From Vibrio gallicus (GTDB lineage Bacteria > Pseudomonadota > Gammaproteobacteria > Enterobacterales > Vibrionaceae): a stretch of 64,000 nucleotides of DNA. Below, piece by piece: positions 7,856 through 16,524 of the stretch. The position numbers were made by a program, and so were the translations under genes. Position 1 is the stretch's first letter; each line of letters starts with the position of its first letter. The stretch lies in contig NZ_AP024872.1 in assembly GCF_024346875.1 (NCBI RefSeq), positions 620,001 to 684,000 of the forward strand. Direction: 5' to 3'. The notes under the pieces were generated by a model that had not been told where the DNA came from, made no database searches, and worked only from the letters and a program-made list of their open reading frames with translations.

Positions 7856-9139
7856 ATGCCATCATTATTAACCGAGCGAATTGTTGCCTATATTGCCGAG
7901 CGCAAGGCAATAAAGCAGGAAGCGCTCGATAAAGAGATCAGTAAGGCGAGCGACGACAATACGTTACTTGCCCAGCTGTCTGAGAAACAAATCAAACTAA
8001 ATTCTGATTTTGACATTAGTGCATGGCTTGACGGTGCGGCAAAGCGGGCAGGACAAATCAGCATGGCGACTCACGCTGTGAAGTTCACTCACAGTGCGGC
8101 AAAAGGGAGCAATGTACTAGCGGAACAAATGGGCAGGGATGATCGCTACTTAGATACTTTTTGCTTGAGTCAACCTGCTGTTGATGCGGTAGGAAATGCA
8201 GCAGCGTTAGATGTGGCTCGCCTATTGCAATTGGTAGATAGTGACAACAAAACGTTATTGGAGTACCTAAAACAAGGTGATACAACACCACTTCGTACAC
8301 TGACCATTAATGAACAACAACTCACTAGTTGGCAGGAAGGCTTATCTGCTGCCTTGCAAGATAGCGCGCCAAGCAGCCATGCACTCAGCAAGCAAGTTTA
8401 TTTCCCTGTTGAAAGTGACCCTTCGGGCTATCACTTGTTAGCACCGATGTACTCATCTTCTTTGTCTCAAGCTGTCTACCAGAAAATTCAACATAGTCGT
8501 TTTAGTCAAGAGATGAAGGCGATACGTACTGCGCGTAGAGAAAAACAAGCGTCTGGTGAGGTATTGGTAGCCTACCCGAATGTCGCAGTGACGATAGCAG
8601 GTGGATCCAAACCGCAGAATATCTCGCAGCTTAACTCTGGCCGAGGCGGTTTAACCTACTTACTCGATGCCCGAGCACCCCAATGGAAAACGCAGCGACC
8701 AAAACTAAGCAACACCTCAGTGATTTTCGAGCAGTATGCGTTTAGAAGTGCAGTACGCCCAATGATCTATCGGCTTGCACTGTTCATTAAAAACAATTTA
8801 GACGAAAAAAGCACATTGGCTCACCGTGAAAAACTAACCCAAAAGGTCGATGAGATTGCAGAAGCAATGTTCAATGTTGCAGCACCTTGGCAGGCTCAAA
8901 CTACTGGCTGGAGTGACGCCCACCCACAGCTTTCAGTTTATGCAGCTCGATGGCTTGATCCGAACCACACTAAATGGCAGCAAGACAACCTCGACTGGCG
9001 TGAGCCATTGAGTGCCGAATTTGGTTTATGGCTAAAAGACAGCATTGTCAATGCGGCTAAACGTGAGTTTGTGCTGAGTGCAGGTGAGAGTGATGAATGG
9101 CGACAGCAATTTAAACAACTGCTTTGGGAGGTACGTTGA
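7856..9139 (+). CDS. csy1: Csy1 (Cas8f), large subunit of the type I-F surveillance complex
   Basis: Csy1 pairs with Csy2 at the 5' handle of the crRNA and helps recognise the PAM. The 427-residue length and first position of the csy1-csy2-csy3-csy4 order identify it; the sequence is otherwise variable across the family. The start ATG 7856 follows AGGAGG at a 4-base spacing. The stop TGA (9137-9139) overlaps the csy2 start. The 226 bases upstream contain the mini-array and the promoter it appears to target, so csy1 to csy4 probably have their own regulated promoter separate from cas1-cas2-3. Confidence 0.92.
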   Translation: MPSLLTERIVAYIAERKAIKQEALDKEISKASDDNTLLAQLSEKQIKLNSDFDISAWLDGAAKRAGQISMATHAVKFTHSAAKGSNVLAEQMGRDDRYLDTFCLSQPAVDAVGNAAALDVARLLQLVDSDNKTLLEYLKQGDTTPLRTLTINEQQLTSWQEGLSAALQDSAPSSHALSKQVYFPVESDPSGYHLLAPMYSSSLSQAVYQKIQHSRFSQEMKAIRTARREKQASGEVLVAYPNVAVTIAGGSKPQNISQLNSGRGGLTYLLDARAPQWKTQRPKLSNTSVIFEQYAFRSAVRPMIYRLALFIKNNLDEKSTLAHREKLTQKVDEIAEAMFNVAAPWQAQTTGWSDAHPQLSVYAARWLDPNHTKWQQDNLDWREPLSAEFGLWLKDSIVNAAKREFVLSAGESDEWRQQFKQLLWEVR

Positions 9140-10071
9140 TGGCTTATTTAGTACTCAAGCACATAGAGGTTGCCAATGCCAATGCCATTTCCGGCATGAC
9201 ATGGGGATTTCCTGCGGTTAGTCACTTTCTTGGTTTTACCCATGCACTATCGCGAAAAGCGCAACAGCGCGATTATCCACTCACTTTGCACGGTTGTGGC
9301 ATCGTTTGCCATCAACATCAAGTGCATTGCTACCGCGATACCCCCTACGACCCGTATGGCTTCGCGTTAACACGCAATCCATTAACCAAAGAGGGCAAAA
9401 CCGCACCGATTGTGGAAGAAGGTCGTATGCACCTTAGCGTGTCGTTGATCATTGAGTGCGAAGGGTTGAACACCGCATGCGAAGAAACCCAACAGGCACA
9501 ACTCGACGACATTAAGCAACTCGCACTACAACACAAACTGGCGGGTGGCATGATAACGGATATTTCAGATTGCTACCTGTTCGATGAAGCCAATCATAAA
9601 CGGGCATTACGCAAACTGTTACCGGGTTTTGTGCTGGCTGATGCAAGCCATTGCTTATCAGAGTTAAATGCGGGTGACCCAAATAACGCCCTGCAACATT
9701 GGCTTGATTTTTCTGCGCTAAAACACGCCTGCGAAGTAAGCCGAGATGATGAAGGTGAAGAAACAATTGATTGGCAACGTGTCACCAACCCCTTTGGTGG
9801 CTATCTTGTTCCTGTACAAATCGGCTATAAAAAAATCGCCCCCACCCTAGCACCTGGCGAAGTCGCAAACGTCAGGGATACACAATCCCCTGTCAGTTTT
9901 GTGGAGTCGGTTTACAGCGTAGCAGAATGGATTGGCAGTCCAAGCCGCATTGATAGCCTTACTGACATTATTTGGAAATACGACTACAACGACCCGTTTT
10001 ATGTTTGTCATACCGCAACGGTGGTAGAAGCAGAGCTTGTGTCTGATGACGACATCGAATTCGATTTTTAA
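9139..10071 (+). CDS. csy2: Csy2 (Cas5f), crRNA 5'-handle binding subunit
   Basis: Csy2 is the Cas5-type RAMP protein that caps the 5' handle of the crRNA with Csy1. I place the start at ATG 9139, which overlaps the csy1 stop and follows GGGAGGT at a good distance, giving 310 residues, a normal Csy2 length. An alternative start at 9124 adds five residues and is less likely. The N-terminal segment with [17 protein letters not shown] and the HGCGIVCH stretch are typical of the family. The C-terminus is acidic. Confidence 0.92.
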   Translation: MAYLVLKHIEVANANAISGMTWGFPAVSHFLGFTHALSRKAQQRDYPLTLHGCGIVCHQHQVHCYRDTPYDPYGFALTRNPLTKEGKTAPIVEEGRMHLSVSLIIECEGLNTACEETQQAQLDDIKQLALQHKLAGGMITDISDCYLFDEANHKRALRKLLPGFVLADASHCLSELNAGDPNNALQHWLDFSALKHACEVSRDDEGEETIDWQRVTNPFGGYLVPVQIGYKKIAPTLAPGEVANVRDTQSPVSFVESVYSVAEWIGSPSRIDSLTDIIWKYDYNDPFYVCHTATVVEAELVSDDDIEFDF

Positions 10072-10088
10072 GATTAAGAGATACTATT

Positions 10089-11075
10089 ATGACTAAATTA
10101 ACTACACCTTCTGTATTAGCCTTTGAATCTAAGTTAGCTTGCTCAGATGCATTGATGTTCGCAGGCAATTGGAGTCAGCGTGATAACACTGATACATGGC
10201 AAGCCGTTCATGTGATTGAAAAATCAGTACGTGGTACCATCTCAAACCGTGTAAAAGGCGCTAAGGCGAGCAAAATTGATGCTGAAGTAGAAAAAGCAAA
10301 TCTTCAAACCGTAGACAATGCTGCATTACCGTTTGATGCCGACACACTCAAACTGCAATTCACTCTACGTGTGCTTGGTGATCTCTCCACTCCATCTACC
10401 TGTAACAATCCAGAATATCAAACCGCGCTAGCGACGGTTATCCAGCAATACGTTGAAGAGAATGGTTTTAAAGAGGTGGCTCATCGGTATGCCACTAACT
10501 TAGCTAACGGTCGTTTCTTGTGGCGTAACCGTGTTGGGGCAGAGTCTGTAGAAGTTCGTATTTCTTATGCGAAAAAGCAATGGATATTTGATGCTCATAC
10601 GCTCAGCTTTAAAAACTTCGGAGACAACAATCAAGATTTATCGGAAATTGCTTCGCTTATCGAGCAAGGGCTGAACGGTGAAAAGGCGACACTATTGAAA
10701 GTCGAAGCGTTTAGTCAACTAGGTGACGGACAAACTGTTTTCCCTTCCCAAGAGCTGGTAATGAATACGGGCAGTGGCAATAAAAGTAAATATCTTTATC
10801 AGCTAAATGGTCAAGCGGCGATGCACTCACAAAAAATCGGGAATGCACTGCGCACCATTGATACATGGTACCCACAAGCCGATGAGTTTGGCCCAATTGC
10901 TATCGAACCCTATGGCAGTGTGACCAACCGTGGTGTTGCCTACCGGAAACCAAAAGAGAAAACGGATTTTTATAACTTATTGGACAATTGGCTATTGAAA
11001 GAAAAAGCGCCGGCATCTGAGCAGCAACACTATGTGATGGCGATGCTGATCCGTGGTGGCGTTTTCGGAGAATAA
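10089..11075 (+). CDS. csy3: Csy3 (Cas7f), backbone subunit of the type I-F complex
   Basis: Csy3 forms the six-copy backbone that coats the crRNA spacer. The 328 residues fit the family. The early segment [17 protein letters not shown], the stretch NRVKGAK and the later [16 protein letters not shown] are typical of Cas7f. The stop TAA (11073-11075) overlaps the first base of the csy4 start, so the two are translationally coupled. It lies 17 bases after csy2. A 20-nt guide, as in the mini-array, would recruit fewer Csy3 copies than a normal 32-nt spacer. Confidence 0.95.
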   Translation: MTKLTTPSVLAFESKLACSDALMFAGNWSQRDNTDTWQAVHVIEKSVRGTISNRVKGAKASKIDAEVEKANLQTVDNAALPFDADTLKLQFTLRVLGDLSTPSTCNNPEYQTALATVIQQYVEENGFKEVAHRYATNLANGRFLWRNRVGAESVEVRISYAKKQWIFDAHTLSFKNFGDNNQDLSEIASLIEQGLNGEKATLLKVEAFSQLGDGQTVFPSQELVMNTGSGNKSKYLYQLNGQAAMHSQKIGNALRTIDTWYPQADEFGPIAIEPYGSVTNRGVAYRKPKEKTDFYNLLDNWLLKEKAPASEQQHYVMAMLIRGGVFGE

Positions 11076-11632
11076 TGATGGACTATTACCTCGATATTCA
11101 GGTGCAACCCGACCCCGAAGTGTCGGGAGCGGTGTTAATGAATAACCTATTTGCAAAGTTTCACCGTACTATGCCGCAAACCGTCCCCGGTGAAGTGGCT
11201 ATAAGCTTCCCGAAATACCAACAATCGTTAGGTGATATAATTCGCTTTCATGGCAGTGAAACTAGCCTAAACAAACTAATGGCTCAGCCTTGGTTGAAAG
11301 GGCTACGTGATTACACTGAGGTAACAGATATCCGCGCTGTACCTACAGATGTGAAGGGTTATCGGACTATGTATAGGGTTCAGAAAAAATCAGCGAACAA
11401 CCGAAGGAAGCGCTCGATAGCAAAAGGTTGGTTATCTGCTGAGGAAGCGTTACAGCGAATCCCTGATACCTCGCAACAAATCTTGAAATTGCCATTTTTG
11501 CAATTTAAGAGCCTATCTACTGGACAAACTATGCGCATCTTTGTCGCATTAGGCGAGTTGGCTTCGGAGCCAACCATCGGCGACGTTAACAGCTATGGTC
11601 TAAGCCGCACCGCGACAGTACCTTGGTTCTAG
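11075..11632 (+). CDS. csy4: Csy4 (Cas6f), crRNA-processing endoribonuclease
   Basis: Csy4 cuts the repeat RNA at the base of its hairpin and stays bound to the 3' stem-loop. The protein (185 residues) follows the P. aeruginosa Csy4 pattern: MDYYLDIQVQPDPE at the start, the catalytic His at residue 30 (29 from the second Met) in FAKFH, an arginine-rich helix in the middle (NNRRKRSIAK), and a C-terminus ending YGLS...VPWF. Its gene runs directly into the leader of array 2. A decayed copy of its last ~150 bases lies before array 1. Confidence 0.96.
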   Translation: MMDYYLDIQVQPDPEVSGAVLMNNLFAKFHRTMPQTVPGEVAISFPKYQQSLGDIIRFHGSETSLNKLMAQPWLKGLRDYTEVTDIRAVPTDVKGYRTMYRVQKKSANNRRKRSIAKGWLSAEEALQRIPDTSQQILKLPFLQFKSLSTGQTMRIFVALGELASEPTIGDVNSYGLSRTATVPWF

Positions 11633-11767
11633 TCCATGAACCCTTTTTTCAAGGCTGTTGTAACTCTTTGATTTTTAATCATTATGAACAGAGCCAGAAA
11701 AAAGGGTTTTTCTATAAAAATACCCATAAGTTCTTTAACAACAAGCTATTAGACGATATTATCTCCA
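11633..11767 (+). promoter_or_regulatory. CRISPR leader of array 2
   Basis: Leader between csy4 and the first repeat. It matches the array 1 leader almost base for base, including AACCCTTTTTTC (11639-11650) and its reverse complement (11697-11708). The inverted repeat may act as a transcript end for csy4, as a leader hairpin, or as a binding site for an integration factor; the sequence does not decide. Confidence 0.8.
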
Positions 11768-12504
11768 CTTCACTGCCGCACAGGCAGCTTAGAAAAACGC
11801 GTATGGGAAGTTTTGTACCCACACAAACTTCACTGCCGCACAGGCAGCTTAGAAAAAGCATATTCTGGGCGAGAATCGTCAGGGAGCCTTCACTGCCGCA
11901 CAGGCAGCTTAGAAAATCACTGTAATTTCGTGCGATAGCGTGACATCCTTCACTGCCGCACAGGCAGCTTAGAAAAGTTGCCACCACGAAGCGGCAGACG
12001 CTCGCCACTTCACTGCCGCACAGGCAGCTTAGAAAATAGAAGCTAAATGCCAAGAGCTTATTAAATACTTCACTGCCGCACAGGCAGCTTAGAAAAGAGA
12101 AAATATCTTCACCAGAAATCTTGACAGCTTCACTGCCGCACAGGCAGCTTAGAAAAATGGAAGTGGCGACAGGCTCAACAAATTCACCTTCACTGCCGCA
12201 CAGGCAGCTTAGAAAAGCATTACTACAACAGGGACAAAGATCTAATCCTTCACTGCCGCACAGGCAGCTTAGAAATAGTCTTACCTTTGCAGTAGCTAAA
12301 TCAAAAGCTTCACTGCCGCACAGGCAGCTTAGAAATTTAAAGCCAGCTGGCTGACGATAATTACGAACTTCACTGCCGCACAGGCAGCTTAGAAAAGCAT
12401 TACTACAACAGGGACAAAGATCTAATCCTTCACTGCCGCACAGGCAGCTTAGAAATAGTCTTACCTTTGCAGTAGCTAAATCAAAAGCTTCACTGCCGCA
12501 CAGG
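11768..12504 (+). CRISPR. Type I-F CRISPR array 2: 13 repeats, 12 spacers, distal end truncated
   Basis: Repeats identical to array 1 recur every 60 bases from 11768 to 12488, with 32-base spacers. Spacers 8 and 9 (after the repeats at 12188 and 12248) reappear exactly after the repeats at 12368 and 12428, with one other spacer between the copies. The 13th repeat stops after 17 bases (12488-12504), where the sequence becomes an integron attC half-site. The array has therefore been rearranged and cut at its distal end, while its leader end is intact. Confidence 0.97.
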
Positions 12505-12545
12505 GAAACCGCCAAACGTTATGAGTCCTTTTAAGCCGGTTATAC
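12505..12545 (-). repeat. Partial integron attC site (VCR-like), 5' half only
   Basis: On the minus strand, straight after the GNAT stop, TATAACCGGC is followed by TTAAAAGGACTCATAACG and TTTGGCGGTTTCC. This matches the first half of Vibrio cassette attC repeats, which run TATAACAAACGCC..., AGAGGGACT, CAACGCGTGGCGTTTCC. The site breaks off at the junction with the truncated CRISPR repeat, so the second half, including the crossover triplet, is missing and the site should not recombine. It marks the upstream gene as a former integron cassette. Confidence 0.72.
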
Positions 12546-12547
12546 TG

Positions 12548-13066
12548 TTACGTACAGTTGATCCAATATCGAGCCAAAGCGTTTGGGAAAACATTACCTA
12601 TTACGATTTTTTCAAACTCACCGCCGTTAGCTTCGATGACACCCCTCGATGCAAAATTATCTTCATTGGCGGTCAGTAGCGCTCGTTCGATACCAAGAGT
12701 TGCAGCCTTGGAAAGCGCCAATTTTAGCATTAATTTACCGTTACCCTTTCCACGATATGAGGGCGCAATATCGTAGCCAATATGCCCAGCCTCTAGAGAG
12801 AGGAAGTCATTGTCGATATTATGCCGAACCCGAATGACCCCAAGAATTGCTCTTGAACTATCTATCAACCAAAAATGACTACATGGCACATAACCCTCAC
12901 GTAGATTTATACCCGCGGCTTCGTCACTCAAACGCTGAACATATTTCGAAAAATCAGTTTTACCTTCAAGGTAGTACTCTGCATTTTCGACATCGTTTTG
13001 GGCAAAGTCCGCATAAAAATATTTAAAAGCGGATTTAAACTCTTGTGATGGTACAACTAATTCCAT
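12548..13066 (-). CDS. GNAT-family N-acetyltransferase, cassette gene
   Basis: Predicted acetyl-CoA-dependent acetyltransferase with the GNAT acetyl-CoA loop RGKGNGK and the preceding GHIGYDIAPSYR strand typical of RimJ/RimL-like members. I start it at ATG 13066 because AGAGGA sits seven bases upstream, giving 172 residues. A longer frame to 13147 would run through the cassette junction GGGCGTTATAC and is unlikely. An attC half-site follows the stop, and a GGGCGTTA end precedes the gene, so it looks like an integron cassette. The substrate is not predictable; cassette GNATs often modify antibiotics, toxins or proteins. Confidence 0.85.
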   Translation of the reverse strand: MELVVPSQEFKSAFKYFYADFAQNDVENAEYYLEGKTDFSKYVQRLSDEAAGINLREGYVPCSHFWLIDSSRAILGVIRVRHNIDNDFLSLEAGHIGYDIAPSYRGKGNGKLMLKLALSKAATLGIERALLTANEDNFASRGVIEANGGEFEKIVIGNVFPNALARYWINCT

Positions 13067-13169
13067 GTAATTATCCTCTGATAAGGTATAACGCCCTGCG
13101 AAAATACATGGCATAAAATTCACTTTCAAAATGAGAATATCGGGCATTTAAGCCCTTTTGATCAACTTA

Positions 13170-14174
13170 TTATTTTTCTGTAACCCACTGACTTTCTATA
13201 CTAAACGTATGATTATCAAAGTCTATCTCACCCAAAATACCTAATGGAGTCACTAGCATTGGATGAGTATGGCAACTATCAAAACCATACATTATTGGTA
13301 CAGTTTTGCCATTGAGAACTTCTAAAAGAACGTCCAGCGGACTACGACCTGTTCCCTTATCATCAAACAACTCGTGTTTACCCAAAACAATAGCACTAAC
13401 TTTATCAAAGACACCACAAGCAAACAGATGAGCAAAAGACCGCTCTACGGTTTCAATTCCCTTTAAAGAATCTTCAATAAGTAAAATATCACCATCTTGT
13501 ATCTCGGGCATATACGGACTGCCCCAAATACCCGCCATGGTATTTAGGTTACCACCAATAATACGACCACGGATCCTGCCTTTACCCCAAAATTTCCATT
13601 CATTCTGATACGTAGGTTTCGCACGGTCTTGAGTTTCCCAATCATGCTTAATGTCAGTCCACTCTCGAGGCATTGTATAGGAATAAAGAGCAGACTCTGA
13701 AGATAGAATTTCGAAGAAAGAGTTAAATGTTTCATCAACTAATGGAGAGAACTCACCAAACGAAGCAACTAATGCTGGGCCATAAAAAGTCACTAAACCC
13801 GTTTGAGCATAGATACCCATTAGTAACGCTGTCACGTCGGAATAGCCGACGATTATTTTCGGGTCTTTTCTTAACGCTTCATAGTCTATATAAGGCAGTA
13901 AAGCATTACTGTTGCTACCACCGATTGTAGACATAATACAGCGGACATCTGGGTCTCGAATAAGTTGATTAAGCTCTTCTGCTCGCTCTTGAATTGAGCC
14001 TGCACGGTAAGCATCCGATTTTCCTGTCAAAGAGCCTGCAACAAGCTCAAAGCCTTTAGCTTCAAGATATGATTTAGCACGATTAAAACGTTTTTGAGCA
14101 AATACTGTTGCTGGTGATGACGGTGAGAAAAAGCCAATTTTGTCGCCAACATTCAACGCTTTTGGGTATAACAC
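13170..14174 (-). CDS. Peptidase family S66, MccF/LD-carboxypeptidase-like
   Basis: Family S66 includes LdcA, which trims murein tetrapeptides, and MccF, which cleaves microcin C and gives self-immunity. This 334-residue protein looks closer to MccF: FSPSSPAT near residue 16, the nucleophile elbow GGSNSN with Ser89 as the likely nucleophile, IEDSLKGIE in the middle with the acidic charge-relay residue, and FDSCHTHPM near the C-terminus with the catalytic His. The start is GTG 14174 after GGAGG. It lies next to the cassette GNAT on the same strand and may itself be a cassette or transferred gene. A resistance role against peptide-nucleotide antibiotics is an inference. Confidence 0.85.
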   Translation of the reverse strand: MLYPKALNVGDKIGFFSPSSPATVFAQKRFNRAKSYLEAKGFELVAGSLTGKSDAYRAGSIQERAEELNQLIRDPDVRCIMSTIGGSNSNALLPYIDYEALRKDPKIIVGYSDVTALLMGIYAQTGLVTFYGPALVASFGEFSPLVDETFNSFFEILSSESALYSYTMPREWTDIKHDWETQDRAKPTYQNEWKFWGKGRIRGRIIGGNLNTMAGIWGSPYMPEIQDGDILLIEDSLKGIETVERSFAHLFACGVFDKVSAIVLGKHELFDDKGTGRSPLDVLLEVLNGKTVPIMYGFDSCHTHPMLVTPLGILGEIDFDNHTFSIESQWVTEK

Positions 14175-14652
14175 TTAATTCAATCCTCCATAATTTGATA
14201 AAACAAAAATAACGCCACGTTTAGGTATGATACACGCTTGCCACTCGGTAGGGCGAAGAGAATCCAGCAAGCTTTTGAGTCTCTCGACACGCTCGGGTTA
14301 GAGCCATCAGTATGCATTTGACCGCTTCACGATATTTTTGGTATTCCTTAGTTTTCATGTCCAAATTGTTGTTGGTAAAAAGCATTATTATCAGCAGTTT
14401 CTAAAGCAGCACTAATCTAGCTTAGTTGCGACGTATCTTGTTGCACTTGGTAGATTGATCGTTCGGATTCTTCGCACAATAAGCGGCTATATCAATCTTA
14501 TCGGAGTTGTTGTTGGGCTCTGCTTCAGACGTAGTCATTCCAAATGTAAGAGTTAGTGAAAGAATTAGTAGTTCTACCTATTTTTTCTAAATCATAGTTT
14601 GTGAAATTATAAATCGTTTTCCTCTATGAATGGATACCACTTAAAAGTAGTA
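14175..14652. other. Mostly non-coding gap with a small decayed frame
   Basis: No intact gene is visible. A cassette-like end (CGTGGCGTTATT on the minus strand) lies near 14205-14218, just upstream of the MccF-like gene. A short minus-strand frame is described separately. The end of the gap leads into the octanucleotide repeat. Confidence 0.5.
14422..14538 (-). pseudogene. Small secreted-protein-like fragment
   Basis: A 38-residue frame (MTTSEAEPNNN... KCNKIRRN) ends at 14422. In frame upstream it reads ELLILSLTLTFG, which looks like the core of a signal peptide, before a stop. With no start for the hydrophobic part, this is probably the remainder of a small exported protein with two cysteines. 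It may be chance; no family was recognised. Confidence 0.3.
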
Positions 14653-14801
14653 TCATTATTTCATTATTTCATTATTTCATTATTTCATTATTTCATTATT
14701 TCATTATTTCATTATTTCATTATTTCATTATTTCATTATTTCATTATTTCATTATTTCATTATTTCATTATTTCATTATTTCATTATTTCATTATTTCAT
14801 T
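14653..14801 (+). repeat. Octanucleotide tandem repeat, 18.6 copies of TCATTATT
   Basis: Eighteen perfect copies of TCATTATT run from 14653 to 14796, followed by TCATT. The tract ends 10 bases before the ATG of the YagU-like gene (14812) and is in frame with an upstream ATG at 14626. Long perfect octamer tracts change copy number by slipped-strand mispairing. Each step of eight bases shifts the frame of any translation from 14626 and changes promoter-to-gene spacing. Confidence 0.97.
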
Positions 14802-14811
14802 TAAAGAGTTC

Positions 14812-15348
14812 ATGATTAATATGTATTTTCTACACAAATCAACAGTAGAGTCTAGAAATATTAAATTAGCAATTTTATCAGGTTTATTTCTTGGTTTTCT
14901 TTCTACGTTTACAAAATGGGGCTATGGTCATCCGTTCCCACCTTTTGAAGTAGGTATGATTGCTCCACCAGTACAGATTGCTGTTAATTGGTTAGGCTTC
15001 GATAAGGTATTATATACATGGTTAGGGCACCCTCAAGTATCTGGTATGATAGTTCATGGCGCGTTAGCTATTGCTTTTGGTGTTTTCTACGTAGTTGCTG
15101 CTGAATATTTTCCCCGTATAACTTATGCAAAAGGTATAGGTTATGGTATGTTTATCTTCTTATTTTTTCACGGTTTTCAAGTTCCATTGTTTGGTTTTAC
15201 ACCATGGCTATGGGATATGAGCTGGAAAGCATCATTTAGTGAAATATTCAGCCACATACTTACTTATTACACTTTACATGAAATGATGTGTGCGATTCGT
15301 TATCGAGTAATGGGAGCCCCATTAGCTTCTCTTGCAACTTACCGATAA
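14812..15348 (+). CDS. YagU-like (DUF1440) inner-membrane protein
   Basis: The protein (178 residues from ATG 14812) has four hydrophobic segments and resembles E. coli YagU, an inner-membrane protein linked to acid stress survival. It shares FTKWG and PPFE near the start, AEYFPRI after the third segment, PLFGFTPWLWDMSW, and SEIFSHILTYY near the end. Initiation at 14626 would add 62 residues that are mostly the translated octamer repeat (FHYFIISL units). That is an unlikely membrane extension and lacks a ribosome site, so I prefer 14812, preceded by AAAGAG. The repeat immediately upstream suggests phase-variable expression. Confidence 0.75.
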   Translation: MINMYFLHKSTVESRNIKLAILSGLFLGFLSTFTKWGYGHPFPPFEVGMIAPPVQIAVNWLGFDKVLYTWLGHPQVSGMIVHGALAIAFGVFYVVAAEYFPRITYAKGIGYGMFIFLFFHGFQVPLFGFTPWLWDMSWKASFSEIFSHILTYYTLHEMMCAIRYRVMGAPLASLATYR

Positions 15349-15433
15349 TACATCGAAAATCTCTCTTACCGAAGGCATGACCCCAAGTTTAATATTTTCA
15401 CTCAATGACCATATCGAGAAAATACTTATCGAC
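15349..15433. other. Short intergenic stretch before an IS66 relic
   Basis: No gene or clear terminator seen. The sequence leads directly into the inverted-repeat-like end of a truncated IS66. Confidence 0.5.
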
Positions 15434-15617
15434 GGTAAGCGTCTAATTAAGCAGTGAGGCCTTATTCGGCCTCATCGATTTCCATGTTCCAAGGCATAAG
15501 ATCGGTCAGATCGTCTTGAGGAGATTGAGTCAGCAGCACTTTGAACAAGTGCGCGAAGTAATAATACGCGTTGATATTATTTGCCTGACACGTCATCACT
15601 AAGCTATATATCAGGTC
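15434..15617 (-). pseudogene. IS66 tnpC C-terminal relic
   Basis: The minus-strand frame matches the last ~50 residues of the intact IS66 TnpC at 16525, including SLVMTC, ANNIN, YYYF, HLFKVL and SPQDDLTDLMPW, ending IDEAE-stop. It is bounded at 15434 by GTAAGCGTCTAATTAAGCAG, a close variant of the intact element's outer end. The rest of the element is missing. This is a second, older IS66 insertion and a probable site for IS-mediated deletion. Confidence 0.85.
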
Positions 15618-15743
15618 AACAGAAATGTTGGCCTGTTTTGGTTATGTCGCAAAGTTTGATTGAGAGGATCGTGATATAGGCAAGCCTAAATCACGACTAA
15701 TCTCTTTCATTCTGCTGGTAATTTAGGTAAATAAACCCGTTGT
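15618..15743. other. Spacer between the IS66 relic and the aldolase fragment
   Basis: On the minus strand a short frame MKEISRDLGLPISRSSQSN follows the aldolase stop before hitting a stop codon. It may be the start of a lost downstream gene of the aldolase operon, cut by the IS66 relic. Not recognised. Confidence 0.3.
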
Positions 15744-16114
15744 TTACTTACCTTTCTTAGACAAAATATCGACGTTTATTTCAGACAGGTAAGAGACGTC
15801 CTTTCCCTCTAGCAACAGCGCTAAGCGAGCTGTTTCTTCCAACTCTTCAGCGTTGTCGACGGCATCGACTAGGTCTGTGCCTGTAACTACAGGGCCATGA
15901 TTCGCTAATAAGTAAGCCCTGTGCTGACTAGCTAGCGCCGCTAATTCAACGCCAATCTGGGGATCGCCTGGGTTGTAATAATCCACCACTGGCAACTTAC
16001 CAACTCTCATCACATAGTAAGGTGTGAACGCTTTAATAGCATTGGACTTATCTAAACCCTTCAAACACGACAACGCCGTTAGGTAGGTAGAGTGCAAGCG
16101 GTGTTTTTCAAGGC
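15744..16114 (-). pseudogene. OtnC-like class II aldolase, C-terminal fragment
   Basis: The frame encodes about 123 residues matching the C-terminal half of class II aldolases of the OtnC type (3-oxo-tetronate 4-phosphate decarboxylase). HSTYLTALSCL keeps the metal-binding His position. FTPYYVMRVGKLPVVDYYNPGDP and YLLANHGPVVTG are typical of the family, as is the acidic ending with EELEETARLALLLEG. The N-terminal half is gone: the frame runs into the end of the IS3-family element. OtnC works with OtnK and a dehydrogenase on D-threonate/D-erythronate type acids, none of which is present. It probably is what is left of a catabolic operon. Confidence 0.8.
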
Positions 16115-16137
16115 AGTTGTCATCATTTGCTTACTTA

Positions 16138-16497
16138 TTAAGCTGCTTCTCTTTCTGGATTTAAGTGAACGTCACCAACAGGTTCACAGTTTCTGATATC
16201 ACCTGGCCAGCGTTCAGGATTTAGCTCTTTTGCAGCGACTAATACCTCCGCTCGGCGCTTCAAGATCTCTTTATCTTTTCCATTGTGACGCTCTGAAGGC
16301 GTGACGTAATTCAGCTTACTGTGCTTGTGCTCGGTGTTGTACCAGCGTACAAAGGCTTCAATCCAACTTCGACTACTGTCGATTGTTTCAAAGCCCTTTG
16401 TTGGCCAGCTTGGCATGTACTTTACCGTGCGGAACAATGACTCAACATACGGGTTATCATCACTGACTCTTGGGCGACTATACGATGAAGTAATACC
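16138..16497 (-). pseudogene. IS3 orfB transposase, C-terminal part (split by IS66)
   Basis: These residues (ITSSYSRPRVSDDNPYVESLF... ) are the last third of the IS3-type DDE integrase: the segment before the catalytic Glu (NPYVESLFRTVKY) and the WYN and KLNYVTPSERH motifs. It joins exactly to the part at 18857 through the duplicated bases GTAATACC. The protein would be intact without the IS66. Confidence 0.9.
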
Positions 16498-16524
16498 GTA
16501 AGCGCGCAATTAAGCAGTAAGGCC

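Noticed and set aside
11712..12515. 267-residue minus-strand frame across array 2
   Set aside because: Same periodicity artefact from CRISPR repeats.
13067..13147. Longer GNAT protein starting at 13147
   Set aside because: It would translate the cassette junction; a better ribosome site precedes ATG 13066.
14626..14811. N-terminal extension of the YagU-like protein made of FHYFIISL repeats
   Set aside because: No ribosome site before 14626, and the extension is only the translated octamer tract. The family-like sequence starts after 14812.
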